From contig JBDTNQ010000002.1 in the NCBI GenBank assembly GCA_039933635.1, forward strand, positions 60,732-124,731: DNA of 64,000 nucleotides, written 5' to 3'. Under the pieces are notes generated by a model. That model searched no databases, was not told where the DNA came from, and saw only the letters and a program-made list of their open reading frames with translations. The DNA comes from JBDTNQ01 sp039933635. Lineage in GTDB: Bacteria; Acidobacteriota; Vicinamibacteria; Vicinamibacterales; SCN-69-37. Both the position numbers and the translations under genes were made by a program. Shown here one piece after another: positions 19,066 through 27,230 of the stretch (its first letter is position 1; every line of letters begins with the position of its first letter).

Positions 19066-20688
19066 ATGAGCCGGTCTGTCGCAACGGGTTCGGCGCGTGC
19101 CGCGCCGTACTGGGGTCTGGTCGTCCTTGTCCTGCTCGGACTCCGACTGCCGGCCATCGTCGAACCCGCGGGCAACGATCAGAGCCTCTACATGTACGTC
19201 GCGGACCAGGTGCGCCACGGCGGCGTGCCGTACGTGGACGCGTGGGATCAGAAACCGCCGGCCATCTTCTTTCTGTACGCGGCGGTGCGATCCGTCTGGG
19301 CCCACCAGTCTGCGGTCGCCATTGCGGACGTTCTGGCCGCGGGGGCGATCGCGGCGCTGTTGTTCGTCGTCGGACGCCGGACGATCGGCGGACACGGCGG
19401 CGGTGTGGCGGCAGCCGTCTTTACGCTCTTCAGTCATCCCTCGTTGGGGCGGCTCAGCGGCGTGTACCTGCGCGGCCAGTGCGAGGTCTTCATCGCGCTG
19501 GCAGTGACGACGGCCTTGGCGCTGAGTTGGCGTCGGAATCACCGCGCGGCGGATCTTGTCCTGGCAGGCGTGGCGCTGGGCGTGGCCTTCTGGTTGAAAT
19601 ACAACGCGCTCGCGTACGCCGTGCCGCTGTTGTTCGTGCTCATGATGCGGGACGAACGGGGCCCCGGACGGTGGCCAGGGATCGTGAGACATATCGGATG
19701 GGTCGCAGGCGGCGCGCTGACGGTTAGTGCGATCGTACTGTTTTTTTTCGCCGCGCACGGCGCGCTCGGGGCGTTGTGGCTCGCCACGATCGACTACAAC
19801 CTGCGGTATTCCAGCGAAACGTACACCTCGGGTGCGGGCGGGGCGCTCCGCTATGCGATCGGGCTGCCACTCGAGCGCGGCGGAGCCGACATGCTCTGGT
19901 TTCTGGGTCTCACGGGCGCCATGTGCCTGGCCGTGGTCGGCTGGCGGCGTCATCGCGCGCTCACGGTCGTAGTGCTCGCGTGGCTGGCGGCGTCCCTCCT
20001 CTCGATTCTCGTGAACGGCGCGCGCAATCTTCCTCAGTACTTCGTGCAGGCCGCACCAGCCCTGGCGCTGGCGTGCGCGGCCGGTCTCACGCTGATGTGG
20101 CGTCGTGGACGTCTGGGCCAGGCGATCGTGGCGATCATCGTGGTGGCTGGCCTGTGGCGTGTGGGCGTGGATCCGCCGTCGGCGGCTGGATTTCGCTGGG
20201 CCGAGCTCCCCCAACTCGCCGACAACATCGCCTTCGACGTGAGCTACCTCAGGGGGCGCATCGACAAGACCACGTTTCTGGCCCGGTTCAAAGGGGCCCA
20301 GAAATATGACGCCACCGCGGTCGATGCCCTCGCCAGTTACGTCGTCCAGACCACGAAAGATGATGACCGGATCCTGGTGTTTGGTTTCGCGCCGGCGGTC
20401 TATCTTCAGAGTCATCGCTCGAGCGCATCGCGATTTTTTTGGAGCCGGCCGGTCGTCGTCGAATTCGCGTCGGATGATGAAGGCTACGGATCGCGCGGCC
20501 TGTTGGCCGATCTGACCCGGACGCGCCCGGCCGTCATCGCCCTGCAGAAACAGGACTGGGGTCCGATGGATCCCAATTCGGAGGCGTTCTTCCTTGGCCA
20601 TGCGGCTCTTCACGCATGGCTCGTGGCGGAGTACGAACTCGATCGGGACACGCCGATCTTCTCCGTGTGGCGACGGCGGTCCTCATGA
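19066..20688 (+). CDS. GT39-like membrane glycosyltransferase with slip-prone T tracts
   Basis: This 540-residue polytopic membrane protein has, soon after the first helix, NDQSLYMYVADQVRHGGVPY followed by a WDQKPP motif, the pattern of PMT_2-type GT39 enzymes. About ten helices follow, with a periplasmic C-terminal part. ATG 19066 is preferred over in-frame ATG 19045 because the -10 element at 19037-19042 is too close for transcripts to include ATG 19045. The gene contains T8 (19741-19748) and T7 (20434-20440) runs that use the TTT Phe codon, which is rare in its neighbours. Its stop overlaps the ATGA start of the next GT39 gene. Confidence 0.8.
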   Translation: MSRSVATGSARAAPYWGLVVLVLLGLRLPAIVEPAGNDQSLYMYVADQVRHGGVPYVDAWDQKPPAIFFLYAAVRSVWAHQSAVAIADVLAAGAIAALLFVVGRRTIGGHGGGVAAAVFTLFSHPSLGRLSGVYLRGQCEVFIALAVTTALALSWRRNHRAADLVLAGVALGVAFWLKYNALAYAVPLLFVLMMRDERGPGRWPGIVRHIGWVAGGALTVSAIVLFFFAAHGALGALWLATIDYNLRYSSETYTSGAGGALRYAIGLPLERGGADMLWFLGLTGAMCLAVVGWRRHRALTVVVLAWLAASLLSILVNGARNLPQYFVQAAPALALACAAGLTLMWRRGRLGQAIVAIIVVAGLWRVGVDPPSAAGFRWAELPQLADNIAFDVSYLRGRIDKTTFLARFKGAQKYDATAVDALASYVVQTTKDDDRILVFGFAPAVYLQSHRSSASRFFWSRPVVVEFASDDEGYGSRGLLADLTRTRPAVIALQKQDWGPMDPNSEAFFLGHAALHAWLVAEYELDRDTPIFSVWRRRSS

Positions 20689-22409
20689 CGCGACGGACCT
20701 TTGCGGCGGTCCTCCTCGCCATCTTCGCGATCGCGTCCCTCATGCGTATCGCGTGGCTGCGCGCGGATCCGCCTACGCTGGATGCCGTCGGCATCGTCTG
20801 GCACGATGAGGGCGCGTGGGTCCACAACGCGCGCAATCGCGCGCTGTGGGGCACGTGGCGGACCGACAACTGGAATCCGGTGTTCATCGCACCGGTGTTC
20901 ACCGCACTCGAGTACGGATCGTTCCGCGCGTTCGGCGTGGGGACCTGGCAGGCGCGGGTGGTCCCGGTCGCGTCCGGCCTGCTGGCCATCTTCGCCCTCA
21001 TCGCGGGCCTCGTGACGCTCGTCGAGCGCCGAGCAGCCCTGCTTGGCGGCGCGCTCCTCGCGACCAACTACGCGTTCGTCATGTGGAATCGCGCGGCGCT
21101 CATGGAATCCACGATGACCGCCTGCATCGTCGTGGCGTGGGCGGCCTACGCATCGAGCGCGCGAAAGCCGTCAATAGCCGCCGTGGCCGGCGTCGCGGCC
21201 GTGGCCGCGTGGTTCACCAAGGCATCGGCCGCGTTCTTCGTCGCGGCACTCGCACTCGATGCCACCGTCACGCTCGTGCGAGGGTGGCAATCACGCGGAC
21301 ACCCCGATCCCGGCCTCGACAGGCGCGCGGCCTGGTGGACACTGGCTGGCCTCACCGCCGCATTCGCCATCGTCGGCGCCCTATTCGTCGCCCCCCATTG
21401 GACGGACTACCAGTTCTACAACTGGCAGATGACGGTGACGCGCAAGCCGTCGTACTCGCTCCACGACCTGGCGGTTCGCGCCTCGTGGCTGCCATTCGTC
21501 CAGGGCATCTTCAGCCGCATGTGGTTCGTCCTCCTGCTGGCAGCCGTCGGGATCGTCGGGGTCGTCACGCGATGGACGTCCGCTCGCCCGGCCGAACGTC
21601 TGCTCGTGTTCTGGGTCTTCATTGGACTGGCCGAACTCGTCGTCCACGACTCGGGCAACGAGCGGCGGTACGTCATGTTCATTCCGGCCTTCACGGCCTT
21701 GGCGTCGATGGTCGTGAGCTGGGCGATGGCCGCAGGTCCCACGACGCGTCGTCTCCTGCGGTCGCCGGCGCTTGTGGCGGTCGTCGTCCTACCGCTGGCG
21801 TTCCTCGTGATCGGCAGCGCCGTGCGGACGGTGTTGATCCATCAAATCGAAGCGAACGATTTCAAGCTTGCCGTAAGGCTCTCGGCCGCTCTCGCCGTGG
21901 TGACGGCGGCCCTCGCGGCCTGGCTGGCCTCTCGCGACCGCCTGGCCGTGCGGCCGTTGCCGGTCCATGCGCTCAGCACGGCCTGCTGCCTGCTGGCGCT
22001 GGGCTGGAACACGTTCGAGTACGGCAGATGGGTCTCCCATCGCACGCAGGAAAACTCCGACGCCTCGCGGGCGCTCGGTCAGCTGCTGCCTGCCGGAACC
22101 GTCGTGCAGGGCAAGCTCGCAAATGGCATGTCGCTCGAAAACCGGATCCGTCCGATCTTCGTGGGGAACGGCTTCGGTAACTACGACGACCGCCTCCGCC
22201 GCGACGATGCGCGCTATATACTGACCTACGATTTGCCCCAGATCGGCTACGAAAGCTCCGTCAACTCAGGTTTGATCCAGGGCATTCTCGACCACTATCC
22301 TCGACGCCGGGTGATTGCCACCTTCGTCGTGGACGAAACACCGGGCCCCGATCGGGCGGTGCTCATCGACAAGGAACCTGACGGCCTGCCGGCGCATGCG
22401 CGAGATTAG
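20685..22409 (+). CDS. GT39-family membrane glycosyltransferase
   Basis: This 574-residue protein has about 11 membrane helices. VGIVWHDEGAWVHNARN at about residue 37 carries the acidic DE pair typical of the first periplasmic loop in GT39 enzymes. WNPVFIAPVFTALEY and a long set of hydrophobic helices follow, then a soluble C-terminal domain of about 130 residues. ATG 20685 overlaps the preceding TGA; the longer open frame upstream would lie inside the previous gene. The end overlaps the next gene (methyltransferase, ATG 22396) by 14 nt. It probably acts on the same polyprenyl-linked or lipid acceptor as the neighbouring enzymes. Confidence 0.8.
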   Translation: MTRRTFAAVLLAIFAIASLMRIAWLRADPPTLDAVGIVWHDEGAWVHNARNRALWGTWRTDNWNPVFIAPVFTALEYGSFRAFGVGTWQARVVPVASGLLAIFALIAGLVTLVERRAALLGGALLATNYAFVMWNRAALMESTMTACIVVAWAAYASSARKPSIAAVAGVAAVAAWFTKASAAFFVAALALDATVTLVRGWQSRGHPDPGLDRRAAWWTLAGLTAAFAIVGALFVAPHWTDYQFYNWQMTVTRKPSYSLHDLAVRASWLPFVQGIFSRMWFVLLLAAVGIVGVVTRWTSARPAERLLVFWVFIGLAELVVHDSGNERRYVMFIPAFTALASMVVSWAMAAGPTTRRLLRSPALVAVVVLPLAFLVIGSAVRTVLIHQIEANDFKLAVRLSAALAVVTAALAAWLASRDRLAVRPLPVHALSTACCLLALGWNTFEYGRWVSHRTQENSDASRALGQLLPAGTVVQGKLANGMSLENRIRPIFVGNGFGNYDDRLRRDDARYILTYDLPQIGYESSVNSGLIQGILDHYPRRRVIATFVVDETPGPDRAVLIDKEPDGLPAHARD

Positions 22410-23232
22410 AGACGACCTCATCAAGGCTCACGCCGACCGGCGGTTCCGATCCGAATATGACTACGCGTTGTTCGAGTACTACCGCAGCGCCAAGGTCATC
22501 AAGTTTCTCGATCGCGCAGGGGTCAATATTGGCGGGCGTGTGCTCGATGCGGGCTGCGGCGGTGGCGGCATGCCGTTGTCCCTCGCGGAACATGCGCAGG
22601 AGGTGGTGGGCATCGATCCCTTCAACCGGTTCGGCGAGGCCGGCGTGCGGCTGGCGCGCGAACGCGGCGTGCACTCGCTCCATTTTGCGCTCGCGGATGG
22701 CATGGCCCTCCCGTTTGCCGATGGCGCGTTCGACCTCGTGCTCTCGCACGCCGTCATCGAGCACGTCGCCGACGCCCCCTTGTATCTGCGCGAGTGTCGG
22801 CGCGTGCTGGCGCCCGGAGGCCGCTTCTATTTGTCGACGGCGCCGTATCTGTCGTTTGCCGGCGCCCACCTGCCACGGCTGAAGGTGCCAGTGCCATTGC
22901 ATTTGATCGCCGGCCGCGCCATCGCGTTTCGCACCTTCCGTGTGCTCGCGCGCCGTGCGCCCTGGATGCTGCGGGAGCCGGCGCACGAGAACTCGTTCAT
23001 CCGCGACGCGCGGCTGGGCATCGACAAGCACGATGACCTGCTCGAGAAGGTCCGGGTGACACGCTTGCGCCGACAAATCGCGTCGGCGGGCCTCCAGGTC
23101 GTCCGCGAGGAACTGCACGTCACGTCCACGGTGCGCCGGATGCCGGCGCCAATCGCGCGGTGGATTCGTGACAGCCCGCTGACGCAGGACGCGCTGATCA
23201 GTAATATCGAGTACGTGCTCGGCGCGGCCTGA
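22396..23232 (+). CDS. Class I SAM-dependent methyltransferase
   Basis: This 278-residue cytoplasmic methyltransferase has RVLDAGCGGGGMPLSLAEHA as its SAM-binding motif I near residue 50. FADGAFDLVLSHAVIEHV is motif II and CRRVLAPGGRFYLST is motif III. ATG 22396 overlaps the upstream GT39 stop and begins about 50 residues before motif I, the usual distance. The C-terminal 90 residues are basic and probably bind substrate. Position suggests methylation of a sugar or lipid in the glycan pathway. Confidence 0.83.
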   Translation: MREIRDDLIKAHADRRFRSEYDYALFEYYRSAKVIKFLDRAGVNIGGRVLDAGCGGGGMPLSLAEHAQEVVGIDPFNRFGEAGVRLARERGVHSLHFALADGMALPFADGAFDLVLSHAVIEHVADAPLYLRECRRVLAPGGRFYLSTAPYLSFAGAHLPRLKVPVPLHLIAGRAIAFRTFRVLARRAPWMLREPAHENSFIRDARLGIDKHDDLLEKVRVTRLRRQIASAGLQVVREELHVTSTVRRMPAPIARWIRDSPLTQDALISNIEYVLGAA

Positions 23233-23255
23233 CGGCCGCACCCAGCCATCGCCTC

Positions 23256-24299
23256 ATGGCAGACATCGACCGCTATCGTTCGGAGGATCGACGACAACTC
23301 GAAGCGCTGTACCGGCGCGTCTTCGGCCCGGATGCGGCCGAAGCCAGCCGGCTGCGCTGGGAATGGCAGTACCGGCGCAATCCGAACGTGCCGCTCGCCG
23401 GTCCGCAGATCTGGATTGCGCGCGAAGGCAGCACGATCATCGGGCAATACGCCACGATGCCCGTAAAACTCTCCGTCAAGGGCCTCGACATCGAGGCGTC
23501 GTGGGGCATGGATGTCATGGTCACCCCCGAGCGCCAGCGCCAGGGCCTCGGCGATGGGTTGTTCAGGACCTGGGATCGCCACACCGGTGCCGCGCTGGGA
23601 CTGGGCCTCTCCGAGTCGTCGTATCGCCTCTTTCAGAAGATGCAGTGGCCGGACGTCGGCCCGGTGCCATGTCTGGTGAAGCCCCTGAGCCGGCGCGCGT
23701 TTCGTAGACCCACATGGCCGGTTGCGGTGAACCGCCTCGTGTCCTACGTCACGCTGCCGGTCGTCCGCCTCGTCTCGCGCGCGAAGCCCCTGCAGGGCGA
23801 AGTGCAGGTCATCCGACATTTCGGCGACGGCTTCACACGGTTGTGGGATCGGATTGCGCCGAAGTTCGGGGTCGCCGTTCGTCGCGATGCCGCATACCTG
23901 AACTGGAAGTACATCCAGACGCCTCACGTGCGTTACGCCGTGGTGGCGCTGATGCGTGACGGCGAGCCCCAGGGCTACGCCGTCTACCGCCACCTGCAGG
24001 AACCGCGCGGGCGCGTGACGTTGCTCGTGGATTTCCTCACGGACCCCGACGACGAGGCGGGTCTGCTGACGTTGCTCCGCTGGGTCGATCGTGAAGCGAG
24101 GGCGGCCGATTCCGACAAGATCCGCGCGTTCGTCCTGCACGACGGGTTCCGCAAGCTCCTGAGGAAATCCGGATACTTCCAGGTGAAGTCCACGATGGAC
24201 TTCGTCGCGAAGATCAACGCCGTCGTCGTGCCGGACGCGTTCTACAAGACGACGGCCGACTGGCACGTCACGCTGGGCGATTCCGACCAGGATCGATGA
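23256..24299 (+). CDS. GNAT-family N-acetyltransferase
   Basis: This is a 347-residue protein. The N-terminal domain has DVMVTPERQRQGLGDGLF at about residues 88-105, the R/QxxGxG/A acetyl-CoA pyrophosphate-binding motif of GNAT enzymes. The rest is longer than a single GNAT domain and includes a second region, ending around LLRKSGYFQVKS, that looks like a degenerate second GNAT fold. Such double-GNAT proteins are found next to polysaccharide genes and may transfer acyl or aminoacyl groups to sugars. The TGA overlaps the next gene's ATG. Substrate is unknown. Confidence 0.75.
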   Translation: MADIDRYRSEDRRQLEALYRRVFGPDAAEASRLRWEWQYRRNPNVPLAGPQIWIAREGSTIIGQYATMPVKLSVKGLDIEASWGMDVMVTPERQRQGLGDGLFRTWDRHTGAALGLGLSESSYRLFQKMQWPDVGPVPCLVKPLSRRAFRRPTWPVAVNRLVSYVTLPVVRLVSRAKPLQGEVQVIRHFGDGFTRLWDRIAPKFGVAVRRDAAYLNWKYIQTPHVRYAVVALMRDGEPQGYAVYRHLQEPRGRVTLLVDFLTDPDDEAGLLTLLRWVDREARAADSDKIRAFVLHDGFRKLLRKSGYFQVKSTMDFVAKINAVVVPDAFYKTTADWHVTLGDSDQDR

Positions 24300-25297
24300 C
24301 GGGTCACGAGCCCCCCGCGCTGCTCGTCGCCATCGACACCGAAGGCGACAACCAGTGGGACCGCGAGGCGCGGCGGCATCAGACGTTCGCCAACACCCGC
24401 GCCCTGGAACGATTGCACGAGTTCTTCGTTCGGCACCGCATCCGCCCGACGTACGTCGTGACCTATCCCGTCGTGCGTGACGCGGAGTCGGCGGCGGCGC
24501 TTCGGCGGATCCTGGCGCACGGAGACGCCGAGATCGGCGCGCACCACCACGCCTGGGAAACGCCGCCATGCGAGCCGGCCGATGTCGACAGGCACACCTA
24601 CGCGCTGGCGCTGTCACTCGCGCAGTTCGATGCGCAACTTGCGGCACTCACAGGGGCCATCACCGACGCCGTGGGCGTCGCGCCCGTCTCGTATCGCTCG
24701 GGCCGTTTCGGCTTTGCGGCCGAGCACGTATCGTCGCTGGAGCGTCACGGTTACCGGATCGATTCGAGCGTCACGCCGCTCTTCTACGAGGCGCACAAGG
24801 GTGGCCCGGACTTCGTCGGCGCGCCGCTCGAGCCGTATTACCTGTCGTACGATTCGGCGACGCGTGCCGGATCGAGCCGCATCCTGGAATTGCCCGTGTC
24901 GGCGGCGCTCAATCGTCGCGTGCCTGCGTGGGTCGAGGCCGTCTACGGCCGCCTCCCGTGGCCGTACACGACCAAACGGATCCTGCGCCTTTCACGGATG
25001 GCCACCGTGCGATCGCTCCGACCGTCCTACACATCCGCGGATGACATGATCGCGCTCGCGCGCGATCTCGTGCGGCGGCGCGTGCCGCTCCTGAATCTGC
25101 TCTTCCACTCGAGCGAAGTGATCGCGGGCGGCAGCCCCTACAATCGCACCGAGAAAGACGTCACGGCCTTTTACGAGCGGCTCGCGCTGTTCTTCACGAC
25201 GACGATCGACGCGCTCGGCGCCGTGCCGATGACGTTCCGCGAGTTCGGCAACCGCCATGGCGCCACGGCCGTTGCCGACCAGCGCCTGGCCGTCTGA
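24296..25297 (+). CDS. Polysaccharide deacetylase-like (CE4/NodB fold) protein
   Basis: This is a 333-residue protein starting at ATG 24296. LLVAIDTEGDNQWD near residue 10 supplies the first acidic pair and EIGAHHHAWETPP near residue 80 the histidine metal ligands of a NodB-type barrel. SYRSGRFGFAAEHV gives the next conserved strand. The set resembles WalW-type/DUF-class polysaccharide deacetylases found in glycan clusters. There is no signal peptide, so it probably works on a cytoplasmic or membrane-face sugar intermediate. It is coupled by ATGA to the GNAT gene and followed by a GT4, a common trio in exopolysaccharide loci. Confidence 0.75.
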   Translation: MTGHEPPALLVAIDTEGDNQWDREARRHQTFANTRALERLHEFFVRHRIRPTYVVTYPVVRDAESAAALRRILAHGDAEIGAHHHAWETPPCEPADVDRHTYALALSLAQFDAQLAALTGAITDAVGVAPVSYRSGRFGFAAEHVSSLERHGYRIDSSVTPLFYEAHKGGPDFVGAPLEPYYLSYDSATRAGSSRILELPVSAALNRRVPAWVEAVYGRLPWPYTTKRILRLSRMATVRSLRPSYTSADDMIALARDLVRRRVPLLNLLFHSSEVIAGGSPYNRTEKDVTAFYERLALFFTTTIDALGAVPMTFREFGNRHGATAVADQRLAV

Positions 25298-25307
25298 TCG
25301 CGCCCGC

Positions 25308-26456
25308 ATGCGCATCTGTCACGTCTCGCCGCACCTGCCGCCGGATCAGGCCGCCAATGCACTCCTCCCTGCACAGCTGGGGACCTGGAGTCACACCGCC
25401 GGCGCGGACGTCTCGTTCATCACCCAGCCGCCGAGTCAGGGCCGCGGCACGAGCGAACCCCTGCCAGGACCGGTCCGACGAGTCGTCACGCGATCAGGCT
25501 CCCGGCTGCAGCATCTGCTCCGGATCGACACGCTCCGGCGAAGCCGCTCGACGATCAGCGCGTTGCGTGAGCTCGCGGCGGATGCCGATCTGCTTCACCT
25601 GCACAGCAACGGTCTGATCATCGAGGTCGCCGCAGCGTGGGCGCGACGACGCGGCGTGCCGTACGTGCTGACGCTGTACGGCACGGAGATCTGGCACTAC
25701 CGCCGGCGATGGCCGATCGACCCTTTCACGAAGGCGTACCACGGTGCGGCAGAGGTCACGTTCTACAGCGATCGCCTGATGAACCGCGCGCATGACCTCG
25801 GGCTGTCGCGTCCTGGCTTGTCCGTGGTCTATCCAGCGGTATCTCCTTCGTTCGTTGGCGTCGATGGGATCACGCGCGACGCGTGGCGCACCGAACTCGG
25901 CATTGCCGAACCGCACGTGCTGCTCAACGTGAAGCGTCTTCACCCGCTGGCGGGCCAGTCGGTGCTCATCGATGCGTTTGCGCGCGTCGCGCGCGGACGA
26001 TCCGACGTCCGGCTCGTCATCTGCGGCACTGGCCCGCTGCGCGGCGACCTCGAGGCTCAGGCCGTGCGACTGGGTGTCGCCTCCCGGATCACCTTTGCCG
26101 GCCTCGTGCCGAACACCGAGGTCGCGCGCTACGCCGCCATCGCCGATGTGTTCGTCCTCCCGTCGCTGCTCGAAGCGTTGCCGACCGTAGCCGTCGAGGC
26201 CCTGGCCGCCGGTACACCTGTCGTCTCCGCCGATCATCCCGGCGGTCAGGAACTCCACGCGCTGTTCGGCGATGATGTGGAGGTCGTGCCGAAGCAGAAT
26301 GCGGATCTCCTCGCGGAGGCATTGACCGCTCGACTGCAGGCCCCGCGCCGGACTCACGCTGATACCGCCCGCATCGTCCGCGAACGTTTCAGCCCTGAAG
26401 CGGTGAGGGAGGCCTACGACGAGGTGTATCAGCGGGTCAGGGGCGACGCGGTCTAG
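25308..26456 (+). CDS. Glycosyltransferase family 4
   Basis: This 382-residue GT-B enzyme begins at ATG 25308 with MRICHVSPHLPPDQAANA, a typical GT4 N terminus. The open frame upstream lies in the previous gene and adds no family sequence. LLNVKRLHPLAGQSVLIDAF around residue 206 and VFVLPSLLEALPTVAVEALA near residue 280 match the GT4 donor-binding E(x7)E region. GTPVVSADHPGGQEL follows. It would transfer a sugar from an NDP-sugar in the cytoplasm while the oligosaccharide is built. It is the last gene of the main glycan run. Confidence 0.88.
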   Translation: MRICHVSPHLPPDQAANALLPAQLGTWSHTAGADVSFITQPPSQGRGTSEPLPGPVRRVVTRSGSRLQHLLRIDTLRRSRSTISALRELAADADLLHLHSNGLIIEVAAAWARRRGVPYVLTLYGTEIWHYRRRWPIDPFTKAYHGAAEVTFYSDRLMNRAHDLGLSRPGLSVVYPAVSPSFVGVDGITRDAWRTELGIAEPHVLLNVKRLHPLAGQSVLIDAFARVARGRSDVRLVICGTGPLRGDLEAQAVRLGVASRITFAGLVPNTEVARYAAIADVFVLPSLLEALPTVAVEALAAGTPVVSADHPGGQELHALFGDDVEVVPKQNADLLAEALTARLQAPRRTHADTARIVRERFSPEAVREAYDEVYQRVRGDAV

Positions 26457-26521
26457 GGGCTGGCTCCCAACGCCGGTGTTGAAGCGCGACACCGGTGTCG
26501 TTCGGCCTTCGTGTTTGCCGC

Positions 26522-26527
26522 TATCCT
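26522..26527 (+). promoter_or_regulatory. -10 element TATCCT, 6 nt before ATG 26534
   Basis: TATCCT (TANNNT type) ends 6 nt before ATG 26534, which places the expected transcription start on the start codon itself. It marks a new transcription unit after the glycan genes. Confidence 0.45.
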
Positions 26528-26533
26528 TGTCCT

Positions 26534-26986
26534 ATGCCCTCACTCCTTGAACAGATCACCCACGCCATTGGCGACGCCATGAAAAAGAAGGACCAGGTGT
26601 CGCTCGGACCGCTGCGCATGCTCAAAGCGGCCTTAATGAACAAGGAGCTCGAGAAGGGGCGGGCGCTGGACGCGGGGGAATCCATCCAGGTCGTGAACGC
26701 GCTCGTGAAGCAGCGCCGGGACGCGGTGGAACAGTTCCGTGCGGGCAACCGGCCGGAGCTGGCGGACAAGGAGCAGGCGGAGATCGTATTCCTGCAGCAG
26801 TACCTGCCCCCGGCGGCCGACGACCAGGCCATTGCCGCCGCTATCGAGGCGGCTGTTCAGGAAACCGCCGCCGCGGGCCCCAAGGACATGGGCAAAGTGA
26901 TGAAGGCCGTGACGGGCAAGCTGGCCGGCCAGACGGTCGATGGCAAGGCCCTGAGCGAGGCCGTGAAGAATCGTCTGGCGCGCTGA
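26534..26986 (+). CDS. GatB/YqeY domain-containing protein
   Basis: This 150-residue soluble protein is full length for the YqeY family. It shows LLEQITHAIGDAMKKKDQ, LRMLKAALMNKELEKGR and the C-terminal GPKDMGKVMKAVTGKLAGQ, which match the family and the tail domain of GatB, where it contacts tRNA. Free-standing YqeY proteins are common and may act near tRNA-dependent amidation, but their precise role is unsettled. ATG 26534 gives the normal N terminus; GTG or TTG starts further up would add an unrelated stretch. A hairpin terminator follows 84 nt downstream. Confidence 0.9.
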   Translation: MPSLLEQITHAIGDAMKKKDQVSLGPLRMLKAALMNKELEKGRALDAGESIQVVNALVKQRRDAVEQFRAGNRPELADKEQAEIVFLQQYLPPAADDQAIAAAIEAAVQETAAAGPKDMGKVMKAVTGKLAGQTVDGKALSEAVKNRLAR

Positions 26987-27069
26987 ACGAGCCGGCAAAC
27001 TTTCTCCCACATCTCGCGTCTAAGACTGATGAAAGGCACGTAACGCCTCTCATCCATCCTCCGGGCCGG

Positions 27070-27107
27070 GGCCCTCAATCGCAGGGGATTGAGGGCCTCG
27101 TTTAATT
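27070..27107 (+). terminator. Hairpin terminator after the YqeY gene
   Basis: An 11-bp perfect stem (27070-27080 with 27087-27097) and a 6-nt loop are followed by TCGTTTAATTT. The T tract is imperfect, but placement between two same-strand genes fits intrinsic termination. Confidence 0.6.
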
Positions 27108-27216
27108 TCAGGCCGCACGCCAGTGCCGTCGGTCGGCACGACCAAGCGTCAACCTTCATTCCAAAGAACCTGTGGCTGCCGGCCACGGCGGCCTGCAGAC
27201 TGCAGCCCGCAGCCTG

Positions 27217-27222
27217 TACCAT
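27217..27222 (+). promoter_or_regulatory. -10-like TACCAT before murJ
   Basis: TACCAT lies 8 nt before ATG 27231, so the transcript would have almost no leader. It is the same TANNNT pattern seen before several other operon-leading genes here. Confidence 0.4.
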
Positions 27223-27230
27223 GTCGCTGA

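Noticed and set aside
27141..27225. Riboswitch-like structure upstream of murJ
   Set aside because: The GC-rich repeats (CTGCAG twice, CCGGCC) can pair, but no known aptamer consensus fits and the -10 element lies downstream of them.
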